Shown one piece after another: positions 1 to 7,081 of a DNA stretch of 12,929 nucleotides; the stretch's first letter is position 1; each line of letters opens with the position of its first letter. Origin of the DNA: Candidatus Parvarchaeota archaeon (lineage in GTDB: Archaea; Micrarchaeota; Micrarchaeia; Anstonellales; VGKX01); assembly GCA_016866895.1 (NCBI GenBank), contig VGKX01000016.1, forward strand, positions 1 through 12,929, in the 5' to 3' direction. Made by a program: the position numbers and the translations under genes. The notes under the pieces were generated by a model. It worked only from the letters and a program-made list of their open reading frames with translations. It did not search any database and was not told the DNA's origin.

Positions 1-1216
1 TGTTGAATAGCACAGTGTCGCCATTTGTCAGCTGGCGCTCAACAACAAATCCTTTGGAAAGTGTGTCTATGATTTCCTTTCTTGTGATTTCAGTTACCTG
101 GAGCCTTTTGCCATCCGGCCTAATGACATACTCGGCGTGTGGGTATTCCGTCGACTCGACGTATTTTTTGCATTCCTCAAGGTTCCAGTCGGTCACCTTT
201 ACCGGCACTGTAAGCGCTTGCGCAACAAGGCGCGGGACACCGACTTCGTCAATGGAGATGTTTGGGTCAGGGGAAACAACAGTTCTTGCTGAGAAATTGA
301 CGCGTTTTCCGGAAAGATTGTACCTGAACCTTCCCTCCTTGCCCTTAAGCCTCTGCGAAAGGGTTTTCAGCGGCCTGCCTGAGCGGTGCCGTGCCGGGGG
401 GATGTTCGAAGTCTCGTTGTTGAAGTATGTTGTGATGTGGTACTGGACAAGCTCCCATAAATCCTCTATGATAAGCTGGGGGGCGCCTGCATTGATATTT
501 GCCTCAAGCCTCTGATTTATCCTCATTATGTCCACAAGCTTGTGCGTAAGGTCGTCTTCTGACCTGTCACCTGTCTCAAGGGTGATTGACGGGCGCACTG
601 AAACAGGCGGGACAATCAGCGCAGTGAGGACCATCCACTCTGGCCTTGCAAACACAGGGTCAAAACCTAGCACCCTCAGGTCGTTGTTTGGTATTTCCTC
701 AAGCCACTTTCGCACATCTGTTGGAAGAAGCATCGTTGAGCCGAGGAAAAAGGTGGTTGGCTTGAGCAGCTTGACCTCCTGGTTTTTCTCGTTGCAGTGC
801 GGGCACTTGGTGGCTTTTTTTGTCTTGGATTTCACATCCGCCTCTGCCTCGTCTGACTCAAGAATTAATGAAAGTTCCTGCACCTGCTTTTCGGAAAGCA
901 AAAGCCTCCTGCACTTTGAGCAGGTGGACTTGAGTATGTAGAGGATTGCCTTTGCAAACTCCGGGTGGATGACTGGCCTCACAAGCTCTATGTGCGCAAA
1001 GTGGCCCGGGCAGGAGCGAAGCTTGCCCCCGCAAGTCTTGCATTTTAGCCCCGGGTCAATGACTCCCATGCGCGGGTCCACAAGCCCGCCGTCAATCGGA
1101 TAGGAGTCGTCATCGTATGTGTCCGGGACGGTTATTTTTGCCGAGGAAAATTTGCGTATCATCTCCGGGGAAAATATGGAGAACTTTATGTGGTCAATCA
1201 TTTTTGAGACAATCAT
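1..1216 (-). CDS. rpoA1: DNA-directed RNA polymerase subunit A' (RpoA1), N-terminal part, runs off the window
   Basis: This is the amino-terminal 405 codons of the largest archaeal RNA polymerase subunit (clamp and start of the active-centre domain), open to the left edge. It was read by reverse translation from position 1216. Two zinc-binding clusters are visible: Cys59, Cys62, Cys69 and His72 in the clamp signature CKTCGGK...CPGHFAHIEL, and Cys99/Cys102 with Cys138/Cys141. Around residues 295-325 is the family hallmark SGKRVNFSARTVVSPDPN. The last visible residues, GDTVLFN, are just short of the RQPSLH segment; the catalytic NADFDGD loop would lie outside the window. The ATG at 1216 is chosen because GGTGA sits a few bases upstream and the protein opens with the usual short lead before IKFSIFSP. 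It is the last of the four polymerase genes in the window, 178 bases after rpoB1. Family assignment is certain. Confidence 0.97.
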   Translation of the reverse strand, partial: MIVSKMIDHIKFSIFSPEMIRKFSSAKITVPDTYDDDSYPIDGGLVDPRMGVIDPGLKCKTCGGKLRSCPGHFAHIELVRPVIHPEFAKAILYILKSTCSKCRRLLLSEKQVQELSLILESDEAEADVKSKTKKATKCPHCNEKNQEVKLLKPTTFFLGSTMLLPTDVRKWLEEIPNNDLRVLGFDPVFARPEWMVLTALIVPPVSVRPSITLETGDRSEDDLTHKLVDIMRINQRLEANINAGAPQLIIEDLWELVQYHITTYFNNETSNIPPARHRSGRPLKTLSQRLKGKEGRFRYNLSGKRVNFSARTVVSPDPNISIDEVGVPRLVAQALTVPVKVTDWNLEECKKYVESTEYPHAEYVIRPDGKRLQVTEITRKEIIDTLSKGFVVERQLTNGDTVLFN

Positions 1217-1276
1217 TCAATCACCGCTTGTTGCAAATGCTTTCCATAATTTTTTCGCTTCTTGCTTTGTTGCATT

Positions 1277-1320
1277 CATGCAAATCATGCTTCATGCCAG
1301 TCATGCGCCATGCCATATGC
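1277..1320. repeat. Degenerate 16-base tandem repeat of CATGC motifs in the rpoB1-rpoA1 spacer
   Basis: CATGC occurs at 1277, 1286, 1293, 1302 and 1309, and a TATGC at 1316, so the spacing alternates 9, 7, 9, 7, 7 bases. This amounts to about two and a half copies of a 16-base unit holding two CATGC boxes. It lies in the 178-base spacer between rpoB1 and rpoA1, which is otherwise non-coding. Isolated CATGC copies also occur at the rpoB1-proximal end of the spacer. Function is unknown. Confidence 0.7.
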
Positions 1321-1330
1321 TTGAACCGAA

Positions 1331-1349
1331 ATTGAAAAAAAATTTCAAT
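1331..1349 (-). terminator. Possible intra-operon terminator or pause hairpin after rpoB1
   Basis: On the minus strand this is a 7-base-pair inverted repeat (ATTGAAA/TTTCAAT) whose centre is a run of eight T, located 46 bases beyond the rpoB1 stop codon. Archaeal RNA polymerase terminates at T-runs, so this could reduce read-through into rpoA1. The stem is weak and A/T only, so a functional terminator is a guess. Confidence 0.35.
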
Positions 1350-1394
1350 GGCGCCTTCATGCAGGATTCCAACAGCCGACCCATGCAGCACCAG

Positions 1395-3236
1395 CTAGGA
1401 TTTGTCCCTGAGCATCAGCCTTGGGAATATGCCAATCGATTTGATTTCGTCAAGTAGGAGCTTGAAGGCATAGCTCATCTCGACATTGTGCAGGCCGCTG
1501 TTTGAATCGCAAAGCGGGCAGTAGTCCCTGTTTTTCACATGGTCGTGAGTCGCGATTGAGCCGCACTTTTCGCACACAAGCTCGTAGGTCTTGTCAGACT
1601 CCTCAAGCATGCGCTCGCGCAAAAGCATCGAAGCCCCATAGCCGATAAGGCAATCGCGCTCCATTTCCCCGAACCTCAAGCCTCCATCCCTTGCCCTTCC
1701 TTCCGTAGGCTGGTGCGTCAGAAGCTGCACAGGCCCCCTTGAGCGCATGTGCATCTTGTTTGAGACCAGGTGATGCAGCTTTTGGTAGTAGATGACTCCG
1801 ATGAATATCTTGCTTTTGATTTTCTGCCCTGAAAGCCCGTCGTAAAGGTATTCCTCTCCATATTCCTCAAAGCCGTACTGCTTCATGACTTTTGTGAAGT
1901 CCCCCTCCTTGTCGCCTGCAAACGCGGTTGCGTCTGCAAGGTTGCCGGAATAGCATGCCGCCTTGCCCCCAAGCATCTCAAGCAAGTGCCCTGCAGTCAT
2001 GCGCGAGGGTATGGCGTGCGGGTTTATGATAAGGTCGGGAGTCACGCCGGAAGCCGTAAATGGCATGTCCTCCTGTGGCACGAGAAGCCCGATGACTCCT
2101 TTTTGTCCGTGCCTTGAGCAGAATTTGTCGCCAATTTCGGGGATTTTTATCGAGCGGACGCGGATTTTTGCAAGCTTGTGCCCGGAAAGGCTGTCTGAAA
2201 CCAGAACTGAGTCCACAATGCCAGAGTCGCCGCTTTTTAGGGACAGAGAATTTTCCCTCTTTTTCTCCTCTGTGACGCCAAAGACTGAAACCTCCTCCAA
2301 AAACCTCGGGGGCGATGTTTTGCCAACAAGCACATCCTTGCTCTCAACTACCGCCTCGGCTGATATTATCCCGTCCTGGCCAAGGTGCCTGTACGATTTT
2401 TCCTCCCTGTAGCCTGAAGTTGTAGGCGGCGGTATTTCAAACTTGTCCTTTTGGCCGCCAGGATACTTCCTCTCTTCGGATTCGTATGTCTTGTAAAAGG
2501 CAGAGCGCCCAAGGCCCCGGTCAACCGCGCTTTTGTTCACGACCACCGCGTCTGCCATGTTGTAGCCGTAGTATGAAGTGATTGCAACAACGAAGTTTTG
2601 GCCTGCAGCCCTGTCTGAAAACTTCAAAATCCCATACGGCCTTGTCTGCGCAAGGGGCTGCTGCGGGTAGAAAAGAATGTGGCCCCTTGAATCCATCCTC
2701 AGGTTGAAGTTGGTTGCATAGGTGCCTAGCGACTGCTTTGCCATTGAGCATGCCATTGTAATACGGGGCGATGAATTGTACTCTGGGAATGGAAGGACTG
2801 AAACAGTCACTCCAGTAATTGAGACCGGGTCGATTTCAAGGTGCGTGTGGTCGGCCGTTATTTCCTGCTCCCTGACTGCGATAAGGGCGTTTTCCTCCTC
2901 CTCTGCATCAAGGTATTCAATGACGCCCATCTTCACAAGCTTGGACCAGTCTGTCGCGCCGGTTTTAAGCTCTTCAACAAGGGCTGAGGTAAGCTTGCTT
3001 TTTCCAGACTCAACAACTACATATGGTCTTCTTGCCCTTCCTGAGTCGCTATTGATAAAGATTTCATCGCTTTGGGAATTGTACGATATGTTTACTTCAG
3101 AGGAAATTGCCCCGTCGCGGCGAAGGGAGCGGAGATTGGAGGCAAGCTCCTTGCCGTTTTCATGGAAGCCTACAAGCCTTCCGTTCAGGAACACTGATGA
3201 CTTTTGGCCTGGGGCCCGGGCTTTTTTCTTTGCCAT
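1395..3236 (-). CDS. rpoB1: DNA-directed RNA polymerase subunit B' (RpoB1)
   Basis: This is the carboxy-terminal half of the second-largest RNA polymerase subunit, which in many euryarchaea and DPANN lineages is encoded separately from B''. The 613 residues match the usual size of B'. The protein opens with the VFLNGRLVGFHENG segment typical of the B' start, contains the active-centre stretch IPEIGDKFCSRHGQKGV with the substrate-contacting GDKF and RHGQKG, followed by INPHAIPSRMT, and ends with a zinc-binding pair (CEKC ... CPLC) about 40 residues before the C-terminus. The ATG at 3236 is preceded by a strong Shine-Dalgarno AAGGTGAT five bases upstream. It lies 75 bases downstream of rpoB2. 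No frameshift or missing hallmark was seen. Confidence 0.98.
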   Translation of the reverse strand: MAKKKARAPGQKSSVFLNGRLVGFHENGKELASNLRSLRRDGAISSEVNISYNSQSDEIFINSDSGRARRPYVVVESGKSKLTSALVEELKTGATDWSKLVKMGVIEYLDAEEEENALIAVREQEITADHTHLEIDPVSITGVTVSVLPFPEYNSSPRITMACSMAKQSLGTYATNFNLRMDSRGHILFYPQQPLAQTRPYGILKFSDRAAGQNFVVAITSYYGYNMADAVVVNKSAVDRGLGRSAFYKTYESEERKYPGGQKDKFEIPPPTTSGYREEKSYRHLGQDGIISAEAVVESKDVLVGKTSPPRFLEEVSVFGVTEEKKRENSLSLKSGDSGIVDSVLVSDSLSGHKLAKIRVRSIKIPEIGDKFCSRHGQKGVIGLLVPQEDMPFTASGVTPDLIINPHAIPSRMTAGHLLEMLGGKAACYSGNLADATAFAGDKEGDFTKVMKQYGFEEYGEEYLYDGLSGQKIKSKIFIGVIYYQKLHHLVSNKMHMRSRGPVQLLTHQPTEGRARDGGLRFGEMERDCLIGYGASMLLRERMLEESDKTYELVCEKCGSIATHDHVKNRDYCPLCDSNSGLHNVEMSYAFKLLLDEIKSIGIFPRLMLRDKS

Positions 3237-3311
3237 TGAGTATCACCTTAGCAAGATTATGTTTTCTAGGTTTGGTTTCAAGGCGCAGGACAGCTTGTGT
3301 ACGCGACTTAT

Positions 3312-4772
3312 TTAGACTTGGATGTTGAGTTTTTTTAGGACTGAATCGACTTTTTCCTCAGACTCGCCTATTGAAAGCGAGCAGGTGAGCGAGAGGTTCT
3401 TGACAAGGGCGCACGAGGGGCCTTCCGGCGACTCGTTGGGGCAGATTTTTCCCCAGTGCGTGCCGTGCAAGTCGCGGGCCTTGAAGTGCGGGTGCTTCCT
3501 GGAAAGCGGCGAAATTATCCTTCTCAGGTGCGACACTGTCGCAAGATAGGATGTCCTGTCAAGCAGCTGCGAAACCCCTGTCTGGCCTGCTATCCAGTTG
3601 CCCGTGGCCATTGAATACCTTATGCGGTCAGTAAGCGCGTCAGGGCGCACAAGTGTCTGGACAATGAGCCTCCTGCCCCTTGCATCAGCCCTTCCTGACT
3701 GGTATGCCACATCCTTTACAAGGAACTGGAATGCATATCTGAACAGCTCTTCCATCAGGTCGCCAGTCAGCTTGATGCGCTTGTTTGCATAGTGGTCCTT
3801 GTCATCCTGCGTTAATTCACGGTAGGCAACTTTTATCGCCCTTTCCGCCATTTTGCACAAGTAGTATGCCTTTTTTATCCTTTCCTGAGGCGTTGTGCCT
3901 ATATGTGGAAGAAGATACGTATCAACCAGGACCTCGCTTCGCTTCACGCGGTAATCCTCTGCCTGGCCTGGCGCGACTTTCTTGCCCAGGTACTCAATTG
4001 CTGTTTTGTAATTGTGCGTTGTGTCAGTTTCCAGGTTGAGAAGCATATCGCTTTGCACCTTCTTGTCCTGCGAAAAGGCATTTTGTATTTCCTTGTTTGA
4101 CTCAAGACCAAGCACCCTAAGCGCGCTTGTGAAGGACAGATCCTTGGGGGCTGCAGGAAAGACAAGGCGAAGCGAGCCATCTGTTGTCCTCTCAACTGCG
4201 CAGCGGGCCCTAAAGCCAAAGCGGGTTGAAAAGACCTTTGATGTGATTATGGTTCCCTCCTTTTCCTTTGACACCATTATCCTGTTTGGGGCCAAATCCT
4301 CTATTGAGACAAGCACGCGCTCAGAGCCATTGATTATGAAGTATCCTCCAGGGTCTGACGTGTCCTCGCCGGCCTCCGCCAGTTCCTCCTCTGAAAGTCC
4401 TTCAAGGTGGCAAAGTTTTGAGCGGACCATGACAGGCAGCTCGCCTATGAACACTTCCGAATAGGACCTTTTTTCAACGCCGTTAAAAACAGGGAATATT
4501 TCAAGGAATATGGGGGCAGCATAAGTAAGGTTCCTAAGCCTTGCCTCCATAGGGTAGATTGGCCGCCTTGAGCCGTCGGCCTCTACAACCATGGGCTTTT
4601 CAACGCGTATTGTGCCAAGCTTTAGCTCAAAGCCCTCTATTGAAGGCTGGATTACGCCAACCCTGTCAATGACCGATTGTAGGCCTGAGTCAATGAACTT
4701 GTTGTATGAATCAAGGTGTTGCTTTACAAGGCTGTTTTCCTTAAAATAGCTTTCAAGAAGTTGCTTGACCAT
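3312..4772 (-). CDS. rpoB2: DNA-directed RNA polymerase subunit B'' (RpoB2)
   Basis: This is the amino-terminal half of the split B subunit (486 residues; protrusion, lobe and fork regions). Hallmarks are the PVMVRSKLCHL segment followed by DPGGYFIINGSERVLV, and near the C-terminus GTHWGKICPNESPEGPSC followed by ALVKN, the usual end region of B''. An in-frame ATG lies 15 bases upstream at 4787, but the ATG at 4772 is preferred because GAGGGG sits five bases before it and the protein then begins MVKQLLESYF as in relatives. The upstream gap to rpoH is 131 bases and holds a long hairpin; the downstream gap to rpoB1 is 75 bases. Separate B'' and B' genes are an established arrangement and not a pseudogene. 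Confidence 0.97.
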   Translation of the reverse strand: MVKQLLESYFKENSLVKQHLDSYNKFIDSGLQSVIDRVGVIQPSIEGFELKLGTIRVEKPMVVEADGSRRPIYPMEARLRNLTYAAPIFLEIFPVFNGVEKRSYSEVFIGELPVMVRSKLCHLEGLSEEELAEAGEDTSDPGGYFIINGSERVLVSIEDLAPNRIMVSKEKEGTIITSKVFSTRFGFRARCAVERTTDGSLRLVFPAAPKDLSFTSALRVLGLESNKEIQNAFSQDKKVQSDMLLNLETDTTHNYKTAIEYLGKKVAPGQAEDYRVKRSEVLVDTYLLPHIGTTPQERIKKAYYLCKMAERAIKVAYRELTQDDKDHYANKRIKLTGDLMEELFRYAFQFLVKDVAYQSGRADARGRRLIVQTLVRPDALTDRIRYSMATGNWIAGQTGVSQLLDRTSYLATVSHLRRIISPLSRKHPHFKARDLHGTHWGKICPNESPEGPSCALVKNLSLTCSLSIGESEEKVDSVLKKLNIQV

Positions 4773-4803
4773 GTTCTCCCCTCGCATTTGATTCCAGAAG
4801 GCC

Positions 4804-4876
4804 GCAAGCCCGTTTCATGCCTTGTATGGCATTATCTGAGCGCCGATTTTCGAAGGCGCCAAATGCCATGGCTTGC
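4804..4876. other. Long imperfect hairpin in the rpoH-rpoB2 spacer
   Basis: Three nested inverted repeats form one stem: GCAAGCC (4804-4810) with GGCTTGC (4870-4876), ATGGCATT (4826-4833) with AATGCCAT (4862-4869), and GCGCC (4840-4844) with GGCGC (4855-4859). That is 20 base pairs. On the GGCTTGC side the outer and middle arms are contiguous, while the opposite side carries 15-base and 6-base bulges. It lies wholly in the non-coding spacer, ending 32 bases before the rpoB2 start, so it would be folded in the operon mRNA. A role in processing, stability or control of rpoB2 translation is inference. Confidence 0.65.
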
Positions 4877-4903
4877 GCTGGAAATGATAATTCCTGCTAC
4901 GGC

Positions 4904-5146
4904 CTATTTGATTACGACCCGGTAATACGTGTTTTTTCCGGTGACATCTTCCCTGCTGATTTTTATAATGTCGCCAAGCGACGGCTCAAGGCCAAAAAGC
5001 TTGATGGCCTGGTCGTTGACATGTATTTTAGGAATGGAACTGATGCTGGTTTTTGAAAGAAGTTCTGATTTTTCCTGTGCGCCTAATAGTTCGTGCTTAG
5101 GGACAAGTTGGTGCAATATTTTCTCGTGTGCTTTTGCATCTGACAA
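4904..5146 (-). CDS. rpoH: DNA-directed RNA polymerase subunit H (RpoH, eukaryotic RPB5 C-terminal domain)
   Basis: This small subunit is equivalent to the C-terminal domain of eukaryotic RPB5 and sits at the downstream jaw of the enzyme. The signature HQLVPKHELL is followed by IPKIHVNDQAIKLFGLEPSLGDIIKISR and the ending TYYRVVIK. The frame is open further upstream, with a GTG at 5194 giving 96 residues. I choose the TTG at 5146 because GGTGGT lies three bases upstream and the resulting 80 residues match the usual length; the extra upstream residues resemble nothing in the family. It is the first gene of the visible polymerase operon, as in most archaea. The product is certain and the start is likely. 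Confidence 0.93.
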   Translation of the reverse strand: MSDAKAHEKILHQLVPKHELLGAQEKSELLSKTSISSIPKIHVNDQAIKLFGLEPSLGDIIKISREDVTGKNTYYRVVIK

Positions 5147-5227
5147 AGTACCACCGCAAACAAAGCGCCAATTTCTTACCGCAAAAAGCTGCACAATCGC
5201 TAGGCCTTGGGCATTGTTTTTTGCTGC

Positions 5228-5244
5228 AGGGCAGCGTGTGCCCT
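5228..5244. other. Small hairpin in the probable rpoH leader
   Basis: AGGGCA (5228-5233) and TGCCCT (5239-5244) form a perfect 6-base-pair stem with a 5-base loop, about 80 bases upstream of the rpoH TTG start and between it and the candidate promoter near 5280. It may be a leader structure for the polymerase operon. Only the inverted repeat is seen; its role is inferred. Confidence 0.35.
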
Positions 5245-5272
5245 GAGGTCAAATCAACTGCAGGCTTGGGGA

Positions 5273-5286
5273 TTTATGCAAATTTA
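5273..5286 (-). promoter_or_regulatory. Candidate TATA box of the rpoH-rpoB2-rpoB1-rpoA1 operon
   Basis: On the minus strand this reads TAAATTTGCATAAA, an A/T-rich archaeal box-A-like sequence. Initiation about 25 bases downstream would leave a leader of about 100 bases before rpoH. Another A/T-rich stretch lies near 5325-5340, so the choice is tentative. Confidence 0.35.
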
Positions 5287-5334
5287 GGGTACATGGGCTA
5301 GGGAATATTCTAATTAGTGTGGCTTTAGATATAG

Positions 5335-5351
5335 TTAAAAGGATTTATAAA
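5335..5351 (+). promoter_or_regulatory. Strong BRE/TATA-like promoter with no clear gene downstream
   Basis: TTAAAAGGA (BRE-like) is followed directly by TTTATAAA (5344-5351), close to the archaeal ideal. Initiation is expected near 5372-5376. The first ATG after it (5398, preceded by GGTGG) encodes only 13 codons before a stop. The product may be a small RNA, a very short peptide or nothing. Confidence 0.5.
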
Positions 5352-5447
5352 CCTATCCTCGGAAGGCCAAAAACAGGAAAACTGAGGTTTGGTGGGCATG
5401 AAAGAAAGCAAAGGATATGGGAAAGATTGCAGTTTGTAGAAAGAGCT

Positions 5448-5502
5448 AAGAAGGAAAAAAGGGAAAAAAGGGGAAAGAAAAAGGAAGAAAAAGGAAGAAA
5501 AG
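5448..5502 (+). repeat. 55-base uninterrupted purine tract
   Basis: Every base from 5448 to 5502 on the plus strand is A or G, made of repeated GGAAAAA, GGGAAAAAA and GGAAGAAA blocks. It lies downstream of the orphan promoter at 5335. Such tracts are low-complexity sequence and can form unusual DNA structure; no function is shown. Confidence 0.85.
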
Positions 5503-5589
5503 TTGTGGTGGAGGACGCTTTCGCCTCGCGCCCAAATTCCACAGGGCTGCCTTGACTGTTTTATGCCAGTCACAATACTTCACACAACG

Positions 5590-5697
5590 CTACTTTTTCT
5601 TTTTCAATCCAGTAAAGACAAAGTAGCCCCCAACAATAACTACTGCCACAATGACATAAGGCAAGTATGCTTCAAGGCCCGAAGTTTGTAAACTTAG
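5590..5697 (-). pseudogene. Orphan C-terminal membrane tail, possible gene remnant
   Basis: A 35-codon open frame ends at TAG (5590-5592) and is closed upstream by a TAA at 5698-5700. It has no ATG. The encoded end is GLEAYLPYVIVAVVIVGGYF followed by VFTGLKKKK: a clean hydrophobic helix with a lysine stop-transfer tail, the usual C-terminal anchor of an archaeal surface protein. Nothing upstream on that strand continues the protein. It could be the 3' remnant of a deleted surface-protein gene or a tiny membrane protein with a non-ATG start. The hydrophobic pattern is clear; its status as a remnant is inference. Confidence 0.4.
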
Positions 5698-5730
5698 TTA
5701 TTTGCTAAATCCAAAAAGTTAATGGATACC

Positions 5731-5739
5731 GTTAATAAT
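5731..5739 (+). promoter_or_regulatory. Candidate TATA box of the DUF192 gene
   Basis: GTTAATAAT is centred about 27 bases before the ATG at 5762, the archaeal TATA-to-start distance, so the transcript would be leaderless. No Shine-Dalgarno precedes the ATG, which agrees. Confidence 0.5.
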
Positions 5740-5761
5740 TCCAGATTACCTATTGTAATTT

Positions 5762-6307
5762 ATGAAAGTTAGAAATGATGGAAAGGGGGTTATTGTCCTT
5801 TGCATTTTATCACTTGTGGCACTTGCATTTGTTCCTGGCTGCACTGTGGCTGATGGAGATGGGAAAAACCGGGAAAGCGGAGAAAAGACCAGTTACAGGC
5901 ACGCCACAGTCAGGATTAACAATTCCTTTGGGGACGTGCTTGCCGTTGACAGCGAAATAGCAGACAATGACTCAACCAGAGCAAGGGGACTGATGTTCAG
6001 GGAGAGGCTCGAGGATGGCAAGGGCATGCTGTTTGTCTTTGGACAGCAAGGCAACTGGGGCTTTTACATGAAAAACATGAAAATTCCCCTTGATATAATA
6101 TATATTTCTTCAGGTTCCGTGCAGGATAAGGGAAAAGGCCCCAGGGTTTCCAAAATAAGGGAAAGCTTCCAGCCGTGCAGGCCAAAGACGGCGTGTGAAG
6201 TAGACTACTCAGGCGACGCGGTTTTGTATGCGCTTGAGGTTCCTGCTGGCTGGAGCAAGAAAAACAAAATTGAAACTGGGAACTTGGTTTACATTGACTT
6301 GGCTTAG
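5762..6307 (+). CDS. DUF192 (COG1430) family lipoprotein
   Basis: This is a 181-residue exported protein. Residues 9-26 are a hydrophobic signal segment ending in the lipobox-like FVPGC with Cys27 as the likely lipid-attached residue. The rest is a DUF192 domain: RGLMFRERL (75-83), GMLFVF (89-94, just after a lysine-glycine turn) and FYMKNMKIPLDIIYI (101-115), the three conserved blocks of this family. The biochemical role of DUF192 is not established. Two cysteines (139 and 145) in an insertion could pair outside the cell. It is the first gene of a compact plus-strand cluster, followed 23 bases later by RIO1. Family membership is secure. Confidence 0.88.
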   Translation: MKVRNDGKGVIVLCILSLVALAFVPGCTVADGDGKNRESGEKTSYRHATVRINNSFGDVLAVDSEIADNDSTRARGLMFRERLEDGKGMLFVFGQQGNWGFYMKNMKIPLDIIYISSGSVQDKGKGPRVSKIRESFQPCRPKTACEVDYSGDAVLYALEVPAGWSKKNKIETGNLVYIDLA

Positions 6308-6330
6308 GGGCTTGGTTGCAGGGTTTGAAT

Positions 6331-7080
6331 ATGGGACAGCGAGAATCTACAAAAAAAAGGCCGGACAGGGAGTTCAAGGTAGTCAAGCCGGAGCGCAAAA
6401 TAGAAAGCGGCGTGTTTGACCGGGCCACCCTGCTTCTACTCTCCCGCATGGTCAACAAGAAGGTTTTCCAGACGGTTGATTTTCCAATTTCAACCGGCAA
6501 GGAGGCTGACGTTTTTCGGGCAACAAGGCTCAACGATGAGAACCTGGCGGTTAAGATTTTCAGGATAGAGACCTCCTCTTTTAGGAAGATGGAGGAGTAT
6601 CTGCAGGGCGACCCCAGGTTTGGCGGCATTTCAAACAACAAGTTTGACATTGTGAATGCCTGGGCAAGAAAGGAATTCAAGAACCTGAAAATTTGCGAGC
6701 TTGCTGGGGTAAGGGCGCCCCGGCCAGTCATTTCCATGGGAAACGTTCTTGTAATGGAGTTTTTGGGTGAAAATGGGGTGCCGTTTTCAACCCTTGACAA
6801 GACAGGAAGCCTGCAGCCTGAGCAGGACCTGCAAATGCTTTTAGAGGATGTAAAAAAGCTTTACCAGGCAGGGCTTGTTCACTCTGACCTGTCCCAATAT
6901 AATGTAATAATGGATGACAGGGGGCCTTACATGATTGACCTTGGGCAGGGAGTCGTGCTCAAGCACCCTCGCGCCGAGGATTTTTTGAGAAGGGACATAG
7001 GCAATCTCCTGAAATATTTTGAAAAGTATGGGATTGAGAGGGACTTGGAAGAAGTAATTAGCTTGGTTAAAGAGGGATAA
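6331..7080 (+). CDS. rio1: RIO1-type serine/threonine protein kinase
   Basis: This is an atypical protein kinase/ATPase of the RIO1 group, which acts in late maturation of the small ribosomal subunit in archaea and eukaryotes. In the 249-residue form the ATP-loop signature STGKEADVF is at 54-62, the ATP-binding lysine in LAVKIF is Lys75, WARKEFKNLK is at 111-120, the hinge VLVMEFLG at 139-146, the catalytic loop HSDLSQYN at 184-191 with Asp186, and the metal-binding MIDLGQGV with Asp203. RIO1 proteins more often have IDVSQSV at the last site, so LGQG is a mild departure. The ATG at 6331 is chosen; an in-frame TTG at 6316 would add five residues. It is tightly flanked by a DUF192 gene 23 bases upstream and a small lipoprotein one base downstream, suggesting co-transcription. 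Confidence 0.95.
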   Translation: MGQRESTKKRPDREFKVVKPERKIESGVFDRATLLLLSRMVNKKVFQTVDFPISTGKEADVFRATRLNDENLAVKIFRIETSSFRKMEEYLQGDPRFGGISNNKFDIVNAWARKEFKNLKICELAGVRAPRPVISMGNVLVMEFLGENGVPFSTLDKTGSLQPEQDLQMLLEDVKKLYQAGLVHSDLSQYNVIMDDRGPYMIDLGQGVVLKHPRAEDFLRRDIGNLLKYFEKYGIERDLEEVISLVKEG

Positions 7081-7081
7081 G

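Larger units (their letters stand above)
5147..5761. other. Intergenic region without a confident gene
   Basis: The region separates the divergent rpoH and DUF192 genes. It holds the rpoH leader, a strong plus-strand promoter-like box (5335-5351), a pure-purine tract (5448-5502), the orphan membrane-tail reading frame on the minus strand (5590-5697) and the DUF192 promoter. A 78-codon plus-strand frame beginning with GTG at 5319 is very rich in Lys, Glu and Arg because of the purine tract. It has no recognisable domain, and the TATA box lies inside it, so I do not call it a gene. Confidence 0.6.

Noticed and set aside
1304..1384. Possible 27-codon peptide in the rpoB1-rpoA1 spacer (minus strand, ATG at 1384)
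   Set aside because: No ribosome-binding site, no recognisable features, and it overlaps the CATGC repeat and the T-run.
3237..3311. Frameshift joining rpoB2 and rpoB1
   Set aside because: Each gene has its own stop, start and Shine-Dalgarno, and the split lies at the known B''/B' boundary found in many archaea.
5319..5555. 78-codon plus-strand frame rich in Lys, Glu and Arg
   Set aside because: Its composition follows from the purine tract, it has no domain, starts with GTG without a ribosome-binding site, and contains the strongest TATA box of the region.
5325..5573. 82-codon minus-strand frame with long Phe/Ser/Leu runs
   Set aside because: It is the complement of the purine tract; the apparent hydrophobic helix is an artefact of the pyrimidine run.
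5997..6800. 267-codon minus-strand frame across the DUF192 and RIO1 genes
   Set aside because: It lies antisense to two genes with clear family motifs and resembles no protein.
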